Shown: positions 51,808 to 60,420 of the stretch, piece after piece | Layout: every line of letters begins with the position of its first letter | Position numbering within the stretch: position 1 is the stretch's first letter | Origin: Agrococcus sp. Marseille-Q4369 | GTDB taxonomy: Bacteria > Actinomycetota > Actinomycetes > Actinomycetales > Microbacteriaceae | Length of the DNA stretch: 64,000 nucleotides | Direction of reading: 5' to 3' | Assembly: GCF_018308945.1 (NCBI RefSeq) | Contig: NZ_CP070501.1 | Span: 248,001 to 312,000 of the forward strand | Notes under the pieces: model-generated | Seen by the model: the letters and a program-made list of their open reading frames with translations, nothing else | What the model was told of the DNA's origin: nothing | The model's database searches: none | Position numbers and translations under genes: made by a program

Positions 51808-53122
51808 CCCCGAACCGCGTCGCCGCGTAGGCGACGAGGCCGACCGCGATCGCGATCGCACCGAGGAGCCACACGTGCGGGTCCTGCTGCGTCAGCAGCA
51901 GCACGCACGAGGCGATCCCGAGCACGGGCACGAAGGTCCAGACCCGGAAGTGCTCCCGATCGACGTGCTCGCGGCGCAGCACGAGCACCGCGACGTTCGT
52001 GCTGAGGAAGACGAACAGCAGCAGCAGCACGACGGTCTCGGCGAGCGTGCCGAGGTCGCCGATGAACGTCAGGCCGATCGCGATCGCGGTCGTCACGAGG
52101 ATCGCGACCCACGGCGTGCGGCGCTTCGGCAGCACACGCCCGAGCACCGAGGGCAGCAGCCCCTGCTCGGCCATGCCGTACGCGAGCCGGCTCGCCATGA
52201 TCATCGTCAGCAGCGCACCGTTCGCGACCGCGATGAGCGCGATGGCGCTGAAGACCCAGCCGGGCACGGCGAGCCCCGTGGCCTCGAAGACCTCGAGCAG
52301 CGGGGCGCTCGAGTCGGCGAGCTCGTCAGCCGGCATCGCGATCGAGCTCGCGAGCCCGACGAGCACGTAGACGACGCCCGCGACGATGAGCGAGCCGAAG
52401 AGCGCGCGGGGGTAGACCCTGCGCGGGTTCCGCACCTCCTCGATGACGTTCGCGGAGGTCTCGAAGCCGACGAAGGAGTAGTAGGCGATGATCGCGGCCG
52501 AGAACGTCGCGATCGCCGGGTTGACGCCCGCGGGGAACTCGCCGACGCGCGAGACGTCGCCGCCTCCGCCGCCCATCATGAGCCCGACGGCGATGATGAT
52601 GATCAGCAGGCCCGAGAGCTCGATGACGGTCATGACGACGTTGCCGGCCATCGACTCGCGGATGCCGCGCGCGTTGAGCGCGGCGACGAGCAGCAGGAAG
52701 ATCGGCGCGGCCACGACGGCGGGCACCGGCACGAACTCGGCGAGGTAGTCACCGGCGAACGCGAGCGCGAGTCCCGCGGCGCTCACGACGCCAGCGGCCA
52801 TCATGCTGAAGCCGACGAGGAACGAGACGATGGGGCTCTTGAACGCGCGCTGCGCGAAGACGGCCGCGCCGCCCGCTTGCGGGTACTTCGTCACGAGCTC
52901 GGCGTAGGAGCCGGCCGTCAGCAGCGCGAGGAGCAGCGCGACGATGAGCGGCACCCAAAGCGCCCCGCCGACCTCGGCGGCCATCGTGCCGGTGAGGGCG
53001 TAGACGCCCGCGCCGAGCACGTCGCCGAGGATGAACAGGAACAGCAGCGGTCCCGTGATGCCTCGCTTCAGCTTCGTCGTGATCTCGCCGCTCTTCGCCG
53101 CTGCCTGCTCGTCCACGCTCAT
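51758..53122 (-). CDS. APC-family amino-acid permease
   Basis: 454 residues, about twelve transmembrane segments of the amino acid-polyamine-organocation family. GPLLFLFILGDVLGAGVYALTG is the first helix with the G-A-G-V-Y substrate loop; FVGFETSANVIEEVRNPRR after helix 6 is characteristic. It is leaderless (TAGGCT 53134-53129, six bases, ATG). Its 3' end overlaps the PAP2 gene by 50 bases on the opposite strand. The substrate is not evident; a divergent pyridoxal enzyme acting on D-amino or hydroxy-amino acids is a hint. Confidence 0.9.
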   Translation of the reverse strand: MSVDEQAAAKSGEITTKLKRGITGPLLFLFILGDVLGAGVYALTGTMAAEVGGALWVPLIVALLLALLTAGSYAELVTKYPQAGGAAVFAQRAFKSPIVSFLVGFSMMAAGVVSAAGLALAFAGDYLAEFVPVPAVVAAPIFLLLVAALNARGIRESMAGNVVMTVIELSGLLIIIIAVGLMMGGGGGDVSRVGEFPAGVNPAIATFSAAIIAYYSFVGFETSANVIEEVRNPRRVYPRALFGSLIVAGVVYVLVGLASSIAMPADELADSSAPLLEVFEATGLAVPGWVFSAIALIAVANGALLTMIMASRLAYGMAEQGLLPSVLGRVLPKRRTPWVAILVTTAIAIGLTFIGDLGTLAETVVLLLLFVFLSTNVAVLVLRREHVDREHFRVWTFVPVLGIASCVLLLTQQDPHVWLLGAIAIAVGLVAYAATRFGVTKPAPAPAADRARDE

Positions 53123-53128
53123 AGCCGA

Positions 53129-53179
53129 AGCCTAGGTCGGCGCCCCTGCGGGAACGCCGAGCGGGGCGGCCGATAGCCT
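53129..53179. promoter_or_regulatory. Divergent leaderless promoters of APC permease and aldolase-like gene
   Basis: Minus: TAGGCT (53134-53129), six bases, ATG at 53122. Plus: TAGCCT (53174-53179), six bases, ATG at 53186. The 63-base gap between start codons holds both promoters and little else. Confidence 0.6.
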
Positions 53180-53185
53180 CCAGGC

Positions 53186-54259
53186 ATGGCACCCTCGACG
53201 CCCTTCCTCGCGATCGACCTCGAGCGGATGCAGGCGAACATCGCGCGCGCGGCCGAGGCCGCCACCGCGCGCGGCATCGCCCTCCGGCCGCACGCGAAGA
53301 CCCACAAGACGATCGAGATCGGGCGGATGCAGCTGGCGGCCGGGGCGCACGGGCTCACGGTCGCGACGGTCGGGGAGGCGGAGGCGTTCGCCGCCGCCGG
53401 GCTCGACGACCTCTTCATCGCCTTCCCGCTGTGGATCGACGGCGACCGCGCGGCCCGGCTGAGCCACCTCACCGCGGCCGGCGCCGCGATCTCGATCGGC
53501 GTCGACTCCGTCGAAGGCGCCGAGCGCATCGCCCGGGCCGGGCTCGCGGGTCGCGTCGCGGCGCGCGTCGAGGTCGACGTCGGCCATCACCGCTCCGGAT
53601 GCGCGCCCGAGCGCGCGGGCGAGGTCGCGGTCGCCGCGGCGGGGGCGGGCATCGACGTCGAGGGCGTCTTCGCCTTCCCCGGGCACGCGTACGCGCCCGA
53701 CGCTCGCGCGGAGGCCGCGCGGCAGGAGGCTGCGGGGCTCCGCGTGGCAGCGGACGCGATGCGCTCGGCGGGCCTCGCGCCGATGGTCGTCTCGGGCGGC
53801 TCGACGCCGAGCTTCGCGGCGGCGCTCGAGGTCGATTCGCCCGTCACCGAGCTGCGGCCGGGCGTGAGCGTCTTCGGCGACGCGCAGCAGTGGGAGCTCG
53901 GCACGATCGACCCGACGGCGATCGCGCTCACGGCGCACGCGACGGTCGTCTCGCACGCGGGCGGCCGGATGGTGCTCGACGCCGGCTCGAAGGTGCTCGG
54001 CCCCGATCGCGCGGCGTGGGCGAGCGGCCACGGCCGCCTGCTCGACCACCCGGAGGCGCGCATCGTGCAGCTGAGCGAGCACCACGCCGTCGTCGAGCTC
54101 CCCGGCGACCTCCCGCCGCTCGGCTCACGCGTGCGCGTGGTGCCGAACCACGTCTGCATGGCGGTCAACCTCGTCGACGAGCTGCACGTCTTCGACCGCG
54201 GCGACGACGAGCGCGCGTCGACCCGCTGGCGAGTCGCGGCTCGCGGCCGCAACGACTGA
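53186..54259 (+). CDS. D-threonine aldolase / D-serine dehydratase-like PLP enzyme
   Basis: 357-residue fold-type III PLP protein. The alanine-racemase-like barrel starts TPFLAIDLERMQANIARAA; the lysine in LRPHAKTHKT (about residue 38-41) is the Schiff-base residue; VVSGGSTPS is the phosphate loop. The C-terminal PF14031 domain ends VVPNHVCMAVNLVDEL, whose His and Cys usually bind the metal. D-threonine aldolase and D-serine dehydratase share this architecture and cannot be told apart here. Divergent from an amino-acid permease, a plausible uptake partner. Confidence 0.87.
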   Translation: MAPSTPFLAIDLERMQANIARAAEAATARGIALRPHAKTHKTIEIGRMQLAAGAHGLTVATVGEAEAFAAAGLDDLFIAFPLWIDGDRAARLSHLTAAGAAISIGVDSVEGAERIARAGLAGRVAARVEVDVGHHRSGCAPERAGEVAVAAAGAGIDVEGVFAFPGHAYAPDARAEAARQEAAGLRVAADAMRSAGLAPMVVSGGSTPSFAAALEVDSPVTELRPGVSVFGDAQQWELGTIDPTAIALTAHATVVSHAGGRMVLDAGSKVLGPDRAAWASGHGRLLDHPEARIVQLSEHHAVVELPGDLPPLGSRVRVVPNHVCMAVNLVDELHVFDRGDDERASTRWRVAARGRND

Positions 54260-54260
54260 A

Positions 54261-54320
54261 TCGCCCTGCTCATCGCCCTGGCTGATCGCGCTGGCTCATC
54301 GCCCAGGCTGATCGTTCAGG
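54261..54320. repeat. 13-bp tandem repeat filling a convergent gap
   Basis: Units TCGCCCTG-CTCA (54261), TCGCCCTGGCTGA (54273), TCGCGCTGGCTCA (54286), TCGCCCAGGCTGA (54299) and a partial TCGTTCAGG (54312). It begins at the stop of the aldolase-like gene and contains the stop of the convergent oxidoreductase (54316-54318), so the whole gap is repeat. Confidence 0.8.
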
Positions 54321-55128
54321 CGCCGAGCGAGCCGATCGTCTCGGCGAGCCGCGGGATGCCGTCGCCGACGTCGATGCGGCCGTCGGGGTCGAGCGCGAAG
54401 ATCGGCACGCTCGTCGCGCCCGCGTCGGCGAGCGCGGCCGCGACGTCCGTGACCTCGGCCGCCGACGCATCCGCTCGCACGCTCGTGAACTGCACGACCT
54501 CGAACGGTGCGTCGAGGCCGCGCTCCGAGCGCACGGCTCGGATCGTCTCGACCGCGGCCCGCGCCGAAGCCGGCGTCGCGTCGCCCGCGAGGATCACGCC
54601 GTCGCCGAGCTCGGCCGCGAGCGCGAGCGTCTTGGGCCGCTGCGCGCCGAGGTAGAGCGGCGGCCGCGCCGCGGGCGGCCAGCGCAGCTGCACGCGGTCG
54701 AGCTGCACGTACCGGCCGCGCGCGCTCACCTCGTCGCCCGCGAGCAGCCGCGAGAGCGCCTCCGCGTGCTCGCGCAGCAGCGTGAGCGGTGACTGGGCAC
54801 GCACGCCGGCCTGGCCCATCCACTCGAGGATGCCGTGCCCGACGCCCGGCAGCACGCGACCGGGCGCCATGCGCTCGAGGGTCGCGATCTCCATGGCGGT
54901 GAGCGCGACGGCGCGGAGCGGCACGGGCATGAGACCGATGCCGACGCGCAGCCGCTCGGTCGCGGCGAGCACCGCCGCCGCGGTTGCCGAGCCCGACTCG
55001 GCGAAGCAGTCCTCCCACACCCACACCTCCTCGACGCCGACTCCCTCTGCGGCGCGCGCGATCGGGACGAAGCGCTCGGGTGCGACGTCGGGAGGGAGGA
55101 TGAGGCTCAGCTGCGGCATCGCGTCCAT
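54316..55128 (-). CDS. LLM-class (luciferase-like) flavin oxidoreductase
   Basis: 270 residues of the bacterial-luciferase-like fold using FMN or F420. SLILPPDVAPERFVPIARAA and VWVWEDCFAESGSATAAAVL are the first strands; VGIGLMPVPLRAVALTAMEIATLERMAPGRVLPGVGHG carries the conserved cofactor region. It is somewhat shorter than typical LLM proteins (300-350). The ATG is chosen from a leaderless promoter, TACCGT six bases before. Substrate unknown. A 52-codon gene overlaps its start by 22 bases. Confidence 0.88.
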   Translation of the reverse strand: MDAMPQLSLILPPDVAPERFVPIARAAEGVGVEEVWVWEDCFAESGSATAAAVLAATERLRVGIGLMPVPLRAVALTAMEIATLERMAPGRVLPGVGHGILEWMGQAGVRAQSPLTLLREHAEALSRLLAGDEVSARGRYVQLDRVQLRWPPAARPPLYLGAQRPKTLALAAELGDGVILAGDATPASARAAVETIRAVRSERGLDAPFEVVQFTSVRADASAAEVTDVAAALADAGATSVPIFALDPDGRIDVGDGIPRLAETIGSLGA

Positions 55129-55265
55129 GGGCCTACGGTAGGGGGTCGCGCCGACGCCTGGGCCTCCTTGGCGAACCGGTCGGCCGCGAGCTCGTCGTCG
55201 AACACGCCGCGCACCGTGTTGTCGGGGGATTCGTCGTGCTGCACGATCCAGATCCGCTGCGCCAT
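55107..55265 (-). CDS. Small conserved-looking protein, 52 residues
   Basis: MAQRIWIVQHDESPDNTVRG, then VFDDELAADRFAKEAQASAR and PPTVGPWTRCRS. The pattern (aromatic beta-strand, turn, V-F-D-D-E and an amphipathic helix) looks like a folded miniature domain. TAGGAT (55277-55272) lies exactly six bases before its ATG, the same leaderless arrangement as its neighbours, and third positions are GC-rich. Its last codons overlap the LLM gene start, and the LLM promoter lies inside it. Function unknown. Confidence 0.6.
   Translation of the reverse strand: MAQRIWIVQHDESPDNTVRGVFDDELAADRFAKEAQASARPPTVGPWTRCRS
55135..55140 (-). promoter_or_regulatory. Leaderless -10 box for the LLM oxidoreductase
   Basis: TACCGT on the minus strand (55140-55135), six bases, ATG at 55128. 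It sits within the 52-codon gene. Confidence 0.55.
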
Positions 55266-55345
55266 GCCGCGATCCTAGGCCGATCGATGCCGGCTCGGCA
55301 GGCTCGGGCACAGCCGGGCCTCGGCTGCCGCCGCACGCCGATCGG

Positions 55346-55351
55346 TAGGCT
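55346..55351 (+). promoter_or_regulatory. Leaderless -10 box for the DUF1684 gene
   Basis: TAGGCT, six bases, ATG at 55358; no ribosome site. Confidence 0.6.
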
Positions 55352-55357
55352 TGGGCC

Positions 55358-56194
55358 ATGACCGACGCCGCCGTCACGAGCCCCGACACCACCGTGCCCG
55401 AGTCGCACCTCGCCTTCCGCCGCAAGCGCGACGCGAGCGTGCGCGGCCCGCAGGGCGCGGTCGCGCTCGTCACCACCGCGTGGGTCTCGGAGCCGACCGA
55501 GGTCGAGGGCGTGCCGGGCACGTGGGCGCCCTCGCCCGCGGGTGACGGGCTGCAGGTGACGGCGGATGCGTCGGCCGAGATCATCGTCGACGGCCAGGTG
55601 GTCGACGGGGTGGCGATGGTCTACAGCCACGACTCGATGACGCCGAGCTCGGTGCGCTTCGACGACCGTCGCACGGCATTCGTGATCGGGCCGGACTTCC
55701 ACGGCCGGTTCGCGCTGCGCGTGTGGGACGCGGAGGCGGGCGACGACCGCGGCTTTGACGGCATCTCGACCTTCGACTACGACCCCGCGTGGGTCAAGCA
55801 CGGCACGTTCGAGCCCGTCGACGGCGGCGTCGCCTTCGAGTACGGCAAGTCGCAGGGCGGCTCCATGCGGAAGGGCGTCTCGCCCGGCACGATCCGCTTC
55901 GAGCACGAGGGCGCATCGGTCGAGCTCGTCGCGCTGCCCGACGGCGACAGCCTGCAGATCGTCTTCGCCGACGCGACGACGGGGGAGGCCACGTACGACG
56001 TCGGCCGCTTCCTGTTCGTCAAGCCCCGGCACGACGGCACGGTCGAGCTCGACTTCAACCGCGCGATCGTGCCCCCGTGCGCGATGAGCGACCAGTTCAA
56101 CTGCCCGCTCCCGCCGGCGGGCAACCGCCTCGCCTTCCCGATCGAGGCTGGGGAGCAGCGGCCGATCTTCGCGGAGGCCGCGCAGACCGAGTAG
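55358..56194 (+). CDS. DUF1684 family protein
   Basis: 278 residues. The C-terminal half carries the family hallmark RFLFVKPRHDGTVELDFNRA followed by IVPPCAMSDQFNCPLPPAGN and RLAFPIEAGEQ, with conserved Cys pairs that may bind metal. The N-terminal half is beta-rich. No signal or membrane segment. DUF1684 proteins occur in actinobacteria and Bacteroidetes and have no settled function. Leaderless start. Confidence 0.88.
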   Translation: MTDAAVTSPDTTVPESHLAFRRKRDASVRGPQGAVALVTTAWVSEPTEVEGVPGTWAPSPAGDGLQVTADASAEIIVDGQVVDGVAMVYSHDSMTPSSVRFDDRRTAFVIGPDFHGRFALRVWDAEAGDDRGFDGISTFDYDPAWVKHGTFEPVDGGVAFEYGKSQGGSMRKGVSPGTIRFEHEGASVELVALPDGDSLQIVFADATTGEATYDVGRFLFVKPRHDGTVELDFNRAIVPPCAMSDQFNCPLPPAGNRLAFPIEAGEQRPIFAEAAQTE

Positions 56195-56297
56195 CGAATG
56201 ACACGCTTGGAGTTCGCAGCCGGCGTGTGACACACTCGAGGCATCGACTCGGGCTCGTTCGACCGATGGGGAAGTCGCATCGAACGAGGGAGAGACG

Positions 56298-56825
56298 ATG
56301 ACTGCTGCGAACATGCTCAGGCGACGTCCCGCGACCACCGCGGGGGTCGTCTGGATCCACGCGTCCCAGCGCGTCATGCGCACCCACCTCGAGTGGGCCA
56401 TCGGCCAGGCCGTCGGCGATGCGCTGCGCTTCGTGTGGCAGCCGCAGCCGGCCGAGCCGGGCGCCGAGCGCACCGAGGTGCACTGGACCGGGCCCGCCGG
56501 CACGGGCGCCGCGATCGCGAGCGCGCTCGCCGGCTGGCGCGACGTGCGCTTCGAGGTGACGGAGGACCCGACGCCCGGCACCGACGGCATGCGCTGGATG
56601 CATACGCCGCAGCTCGGCATCGCCGCGCGCCGCATCGACGCCGCAGGCTCCCTGCTCGTGCCCGAGGACCGCATCCGCAGCGCGATCGAGGCCGCCGGAC
56701 CCGACTCGCGCGCCCTGCTCGCCGAGCTCGACGAGGCGATGGCGGGCCCGTGGGATCGCGAGCTCGAGGACTACCGCCACGCCTCCGATGCGTCGCCCGT
56801 CGCGTGGCTGCACCGCGTCGGCTGA
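56298..56825 (+). CDS. DUF3145 family protein
   Basis: 175-residue actinobacterial protein of the DUF3145 family, usually located beside the fatty-acid operon as here. It opens with an Arg-rich stretch then TTAGVVWIHASQRVMRTHLEWAIG; W-x-G-P-A-G-T-G and EDPTPGTDGMRWMHTPQLGI follow. ATG has GGGAGAGACG just before it. Upstream, ACACGC (56201-56206) and GCGTGT (56223-56228) plus GTGTG-A-CACAC form dyads that may bind a regulator. Function unknown, but synteny suggests lipid metabolism. Confidence 0.88.
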   Translation: MTAANMLRRRPATTAGVVWIHASQRVMRTHLEWAIGQAVGDALRFVWQPQPAEPGAERTEVHWTGPAGTGAAIASALAGWRDVRFEVTEDPTPGTDGMRWMHTPQLGIAARRIDAAGSLLVPEDRIRSAIEAAGPDSRALLAELDEAMAGPWDRELEDYRHASDASPVAWLHRVG

Positions 56826-56839
56826 CGCCCCCCGAACGA

Positions 56840-56873
56840 CCGAGGCCCCCGCTGCGAACAGCGGGGGCCTCGG
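56840..56873. terminator. Strong bidirectional terminator
   Basis: CCGAGGCCCCCGCTG, loop CGAA, CAGCGGGGGCCTCGG: a perfect 15-bp stem between convergent DUF3145 and fabF, followed by GTGCTTCG. Confidence 0.9.
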
Positions 56874-56893
56874 TGCTTCGCGCCGATCAGCGC

Positions 56894-58129
56894 TCAGACC
56901 GAGCGGATCGCGATGACAGCGTTGTGGCCGCCGAAGCCGAACGAGTTCGACACCGCGAGCTGCGGCTCGTCGCCGAGCGGCATCGGTGCGTTCGAGATGC
57001 GCAGCGGCGCGTCGGGGTCCTGCTCGGTGACGTTGATCGTCGGCGGCGCCTGGCGCTCCTGCACCGCGAGCGCGGTGAAGATCGCCTCGAGCGCGCCCGT
57101 GCCGCCGAGCAGGTGGCCGTGGGCCGCCTTCGTCGCCGAGACGGGGATCTCGCGGATCCGCTCGCCGAAGACGCGCTCGAGCGCGCGCACCTCGGCGACG
57201 TCGCCGACGGGCGTCGACGTCGCGTGGGCGTTGATGTGGGTGACCTCGTCGGGCGTCGCACCGGCGGCCTCGAGCGCCATGTGCACGGCCCGGCTTGCGC
57301 CGAGGCCCTCGGGCTCGGGCGCGGTGATGTGGTACGAATCGGCCGTGACGCCGCCGCCGGCGAGCTCGGCGTAGATCTTCGCGCCGCGTGCGAGCGCGTG
57401 CTCCTCGGTCTCGACGACGAGCACGGCGGCGCCCTCGCCCATGACGAACCCGTCGCGGGCGATGTCGTAGGGGCGGGATGCGGTGGCCGGGTCGTCGTTG
57501 CGGCGCGAGAGCGCCTGCATCGACGAGAACGCGGCGAGCGTCAGCGGGTGGATCGCCGACTCGCTGCCGCCGGCGAGCACGACGTCGGCGAGGCCCGCCT
57601 GCAGGTGCTCGTAGGCGTTGACGAGCGCCTCGGTGCTCGAGGCGCACGCGGCGGCGACCGTGCGGGCGTAGGCGCGCGCCTCGAAGTGCATCGAGATGGC
57701 CGCGGAGGGCGCGTTCGGCATGAGCATCGGCACCGTCATGGGCAGCACGCGCCGGGGGCCGCGCTCGCGCAGCGTGTCCCAGGCGTCGAGCAGCGTCCAG
57801 AGGCCGCCGATGCCGGTCGAGAAGTCGACGCCGAGGCGCTCGGGGTCGATCTCAGGGGAGCCGGCGTCTTCGAACGCCTCCTTCGCGGCGACGAGCGCGA
57901 GCTGGCTCGAGGGGTCGAGCCGCTTCGCGACCGGCCGCTCGAGCACCGTGTCGGGCCGCACCTTCGCCTCGGCGGCGAACGTGACGGGCAGCTGCAGCTC
58001 CTGCACCCAGTCGTGCTCGAGCGAGCGCGCGCCGGACTCGCCGGCGAGCAGCGCGTCCCAGCTCTCGCGAGCGGTGCCGCCCATCGGCGTCGATGCGCCG
58101 ATGCCGGTGATGACGATCTTCTTCGTCAT
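56894..58129 (-). CDS. fabF: 3-Oxoacyl-ACP synthase II
   Basis: 411-residue condensing enzyme that elongates acyl-ACP with malonyl-ACP. The Cys-His-His triad is seen in AACASSTEALV, INAHATSTPVGD and KAAHGHLLGGTG. Start MTKKIVITGIGAS has GAGGAGA six bases upstream. It is the last gene of the minus-strand fab operon and ends at a strong terminator. As no fabB is present, it probably does all elongation steps after FabH. Confidence 0.95.
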   Translation of the reverse strand: MTKKIVITGIGASTPMGGTARESWDALLAGESGARSLEHDWVQELQLPVTFAAEAKVRPDTVLERPVAKRLDPSSQLALVAAKEAFEDAGSPEIDPERLGVDFSTGIGGLWTLLDAWDTLRERGPRRVLPMTVPMLMPNAPSAAISMHFEARAYARTVAAACASSTEALVNAYEHLQAGLADVVLAGGSESAIHPLTLAAFSSMQALSRRNDDPATASRPYDIARDGFVMGEGAAVLVVETEEHALARGAKIYAELAGGGVTADSYHITAPEPEGLGASRAVHMALEAAGATPDEVTHINAHATSTPVGDVAEVRALERVFGERIREIPVSATKAAHGHLLGGTGALEAIFTALAVQERQAPPTINVTEQDPDAPLRISNAPMPLGDEPQLAVSNSFGFGGHNAVIAIRSV

Positions 58130-58192
58130 GGCTCTCCTCACAGATCGCGCGTGCGGCCGGTCGAACCGGCCGCACGCGCAGTCAGACGGGCC

Positions 58193-58444
58193 TCAGGCGG
58201 CCTGGGCGTTCGTGATGTAGTCGACCGCGTCCTGGACGGTCTTGAGGTTCTTGACCTCGTCGTCCGGGATCTTGACGTCGAACTTCTCCTCGGCGTTCAC
58301 GACGATGGTCATCATCGAGATCGAGTCGATGTCGAGGTCGTCGGTGAACGACTTCTCGAGCTGGACGTTCTCGGTAGCGATGCCGGTCTCGTCGTTCACG
58401 AGGTCGGCGAGCCCTGCGAGGACCTCGTCCTTGGTGTAGGCCAC
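58193..58444 (-). CDS. acpP: Acyl carrier protein
   Basis: 83 residues. The phosphopantetheine serine is in DLDIDSISMM (about residue 40), with D-S-I-S replacing the classical D-S-L. The acidic helix II and EEKFDVKIPDDE are typical. GTG start with AGAAGGAGA before it, the strongest ribosome site in the operon, in line with the high amount of ACP needed. Carries growing fatty chains between FabD, FabH and FabF. Confidence 0.96.
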   Translation of the reverse strand: MAYTKDEVLAGLADLVNDETGIATENVQLEKSFTDDLDIDSISMMTIVVNAEEKFDVKIPDDEVKNLKTVQDAVDYITNAQAA

Positions 58445-58480
58445 GGGATGTCTCCTTCTGTCGGTCGGACGGGTTGAAGT

Positions 58481-59494
58481 CTAGGGGAGGACCACGACCT
58501 GGGCGCCGTACACGAGACCGGCGCCGAAGCCGATCTGGAGCGCCAGGCCGCCCGAGAGCTCGGGGTGCTCCTCGAGGATGCGGTGCATCGCGAGCGGGAT
58601 CGATGCCGCCGAGGTGTTGCCGGTCGTCGCGATGTCGCGGGCGATCACGACCGACTCGGGCAGCTTCAGCTGCTTCGCGAACTCGTCGATGATGCGCATG
58701 TTCGCCTGGTGGGGGATGAACGCGGCGAGGTCGCCGGGCTCGATGCCGGCGGCGTCGAGCGCCTCTCGCGCCTTCTTCGCCATCTCCCACACGGCCCAGC
58801 GGAAGACTCTCTGGCCGTCCTGGCGGAGCGTCGGCCACGCGGCGCCCTCGCGCATCGAGCCAAGCGTGTTCGTCATGCGGATGGTGTCCCACTGCGCGCC
58901 GTCGGAGCCCCACACCGAGGGGCTGATGCCGGGCTCGTCGGAGGGGCCGATGACGACGGCGCCCGCGCCGTCGCCGAGCAGGAAGCTGATCGAGCGGTCG
59001 GTCGGGTCGACGATCTCGGAGAGCTTCTCGACGCCGACGACGAGCACGTGCTCGGCCATGCCGCTGCGCACGAGCGCGTCGGCCTGGGCGACGCCGTAGG
59101 CGTAGCCCGCGCACGCGGCCGAGATGTCGAACGCGGGCGCGGGGGTCGCGCCGATGCGCTCGGTGAGCAGCGCCGCCATCGAGGGCGTCTGCACCGTGTT
59201 GCTGATGGTCGAGACGATCACGGCGTCGATGCGCGCGCCGTCGAGGCCGGCCCGCTCGATGGCCTCCTTCGCGGCCGTCTCGGCGAGGTCGACCGCCTCG
59301 ATGCCCTCGGAGGCGCGCACGCGGCTGATGATGCCGGTGCGCTGCCGGATCCACTCGTCGGAGGAGTCGATCGGGCCGACGAGGTCGTCGTTGGGCACCT
59401 CGCGGTCGCCGCGCGCGGCTCCGACCGAGAGGATGCGCGCGCCCGCGCGGGTGGGGAGGCTCGTCAGGGTGGGCTTGCCCGTGGTGCTCGTCAT
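58481..59494 (-). CDS. fabH: 3-Oxoacyl-ACP synthase III
   Basis: 337-residue initiating condensing enzyme. Catalytic Cys in SAACAGYAYG, His in IPHQANMRI, Asn in TTGNTSAASIPL. In actinobacteria FabH uses branched or straight acyl-CoA primers, which sets the iso/anteiso fatty acid pattern; the preference cannot be read here. The ATG overlaps the fabD stop (ATGA), so both are coupled. The first 15 residues are a flexible extension. Confidence 0.95.
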   Translation of the reverse strand: MTSTTGKPTLTSLPTRAGARILSVGAARGDREVPNDDLVGPIDSSDEWIRQRTGIISRVRASEGIEAVDLAETAAKEAIERAGLDGARIDAVIVSTISNTVQTPSMAALLTERIGATPAPAFDISAACAGYAYGVAQADALVRSGMAEHVLVVGVEKLSEIVDPTDRSISFLLGDGAGAVVIGPSDEPGISPSVWGSDGAQWDTIRMTNTLGSMREGAAWPTLRQDGQRVFRWAVWEMAKKAREALDAAGIEPGDLAAFIPHQANMRIIDEFAKQLKLPESVVIARDIATTGNTSAASIPLAMHRILEEHPELSGGLALQIGFGAGLVYGAQVVVLP

Positions 59495-60420
59495 GCTGCG
59501 GCTCCGCTCTCCAGCAGCCCAACGGCTGCCTCCAGGTCGTCGGGGGTGCTCACGCCGACCGCCGGCACGCCGCGCAGGCCGCGCTTCGCGAGCCCGACGA
59601 GCGCTCCCGCGGGGGCGAGCTCGATGATGCCGGTCACGCCCGCCTCCTGGAAGGCGGCCATGCACAGGTCCCAGCGCACGGGGCTCGAGAGCTGCCCGAC
59701 GATGAGCTCGAGGAACGCCGCGCCGCTCTCGACGGCGCTGCCGTCGCGGTTCGTCCACAGCGTCGTGGTCGGGTCGGCGGTGGGGGTGGATGCGGCCTTC
59801 GCGCGGAAGCGCTCGACGGCCGGCTCCATGAAGCTCGTGTGGAAGGCGCCGGCGGTCTGCAGCGGGATGACGCGAGCGCGAGCGGGCGGCGCCTCGCTGA
59901 GCGCCGAGAGCGCGTCGAGCGGGCCCGCGACGACGACCTGGCCGCCGCCGTTGTAGTTCGCCGGCTGGAGGCCGAGCTCCGCGAGCCGCGTCTCGAGCTC
60001 CGTCTCGTCGGCGCCGATCACGGCGGCCATCCCCGTGGGAGTCGCGGCAGCCGCATCCGCCATCGCGCGCGAGCGCTCGCCGACGAGCGCCATCGCGTCC
60101 TCGGCCTCGAGCACGCCCGCGGCGACGGCCGCGGTGATCTCGCCGACGGAGTGGCCGGCGACGCCGCTCGCGAGGCTCGCGCGCTCGCCGAGGGCGTCGA
60201 GCGCGAGGATGCCCGCGGCGACGATGAGCGGCTGGGCGACGCGCGTGTCGCGGATGGTGTCGGCGTCGCTCGCGGTGCCGTGCTCGATGAGGTCGATGCC
60301 CGCGGCCTCGCCGAGGGCCGCGAGGCGCGCTCGAGCGCCGGGCAGCTCGAGCCACGGGGAGAGGAAGCCGGGCTTCTGCGAGCCCTGCCCGGGAGCGACG
60401 ATGACGATCACGTCGTTCAT
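59491..60420 (-). CDS. fabD: Malonyl-CoA:ACP transacylase
   Basis: 309-residue enzyme that loads malonate on ACP. APGQGSQKPGFL near the start and GHSVGE with the nucleophilic Ser (about residue 90) are diagnostic; AFHTSFMEP supplies the His. It overlaps fabH by four bases and the regulator's end by four bases (ATGA at 60417-60420), so the operon is read fasR-fabD-fabH-acpP-fabF. Confidence 0.95.
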   Translation of the reverse strand: MNDVIVIVAPGQGSQKPGFLSPWLELPGARARLAALGEAAGIDLIEHGTASDADTIRDTRVAQPLIVAAGILALDALGERASLASGVAGHSVGEITAAVAAGVLEAEDAMALVGERSRAMADAAAATPTGMAAVIGADETELETRLAELGLQPANYNGGGQVVVAGPLDALSALSEAPPARARVIPLQTAGAFHTSFMEPAVERFRAKAASTPTADPTTTLWTNRDGSAVESGAAFLELIVGQLSSPVRWDLCMAAFQEAGVTGIIELAPAGALVGLAKRGLRGVPAVGVSTPDDLEAAVGLLESGAAA

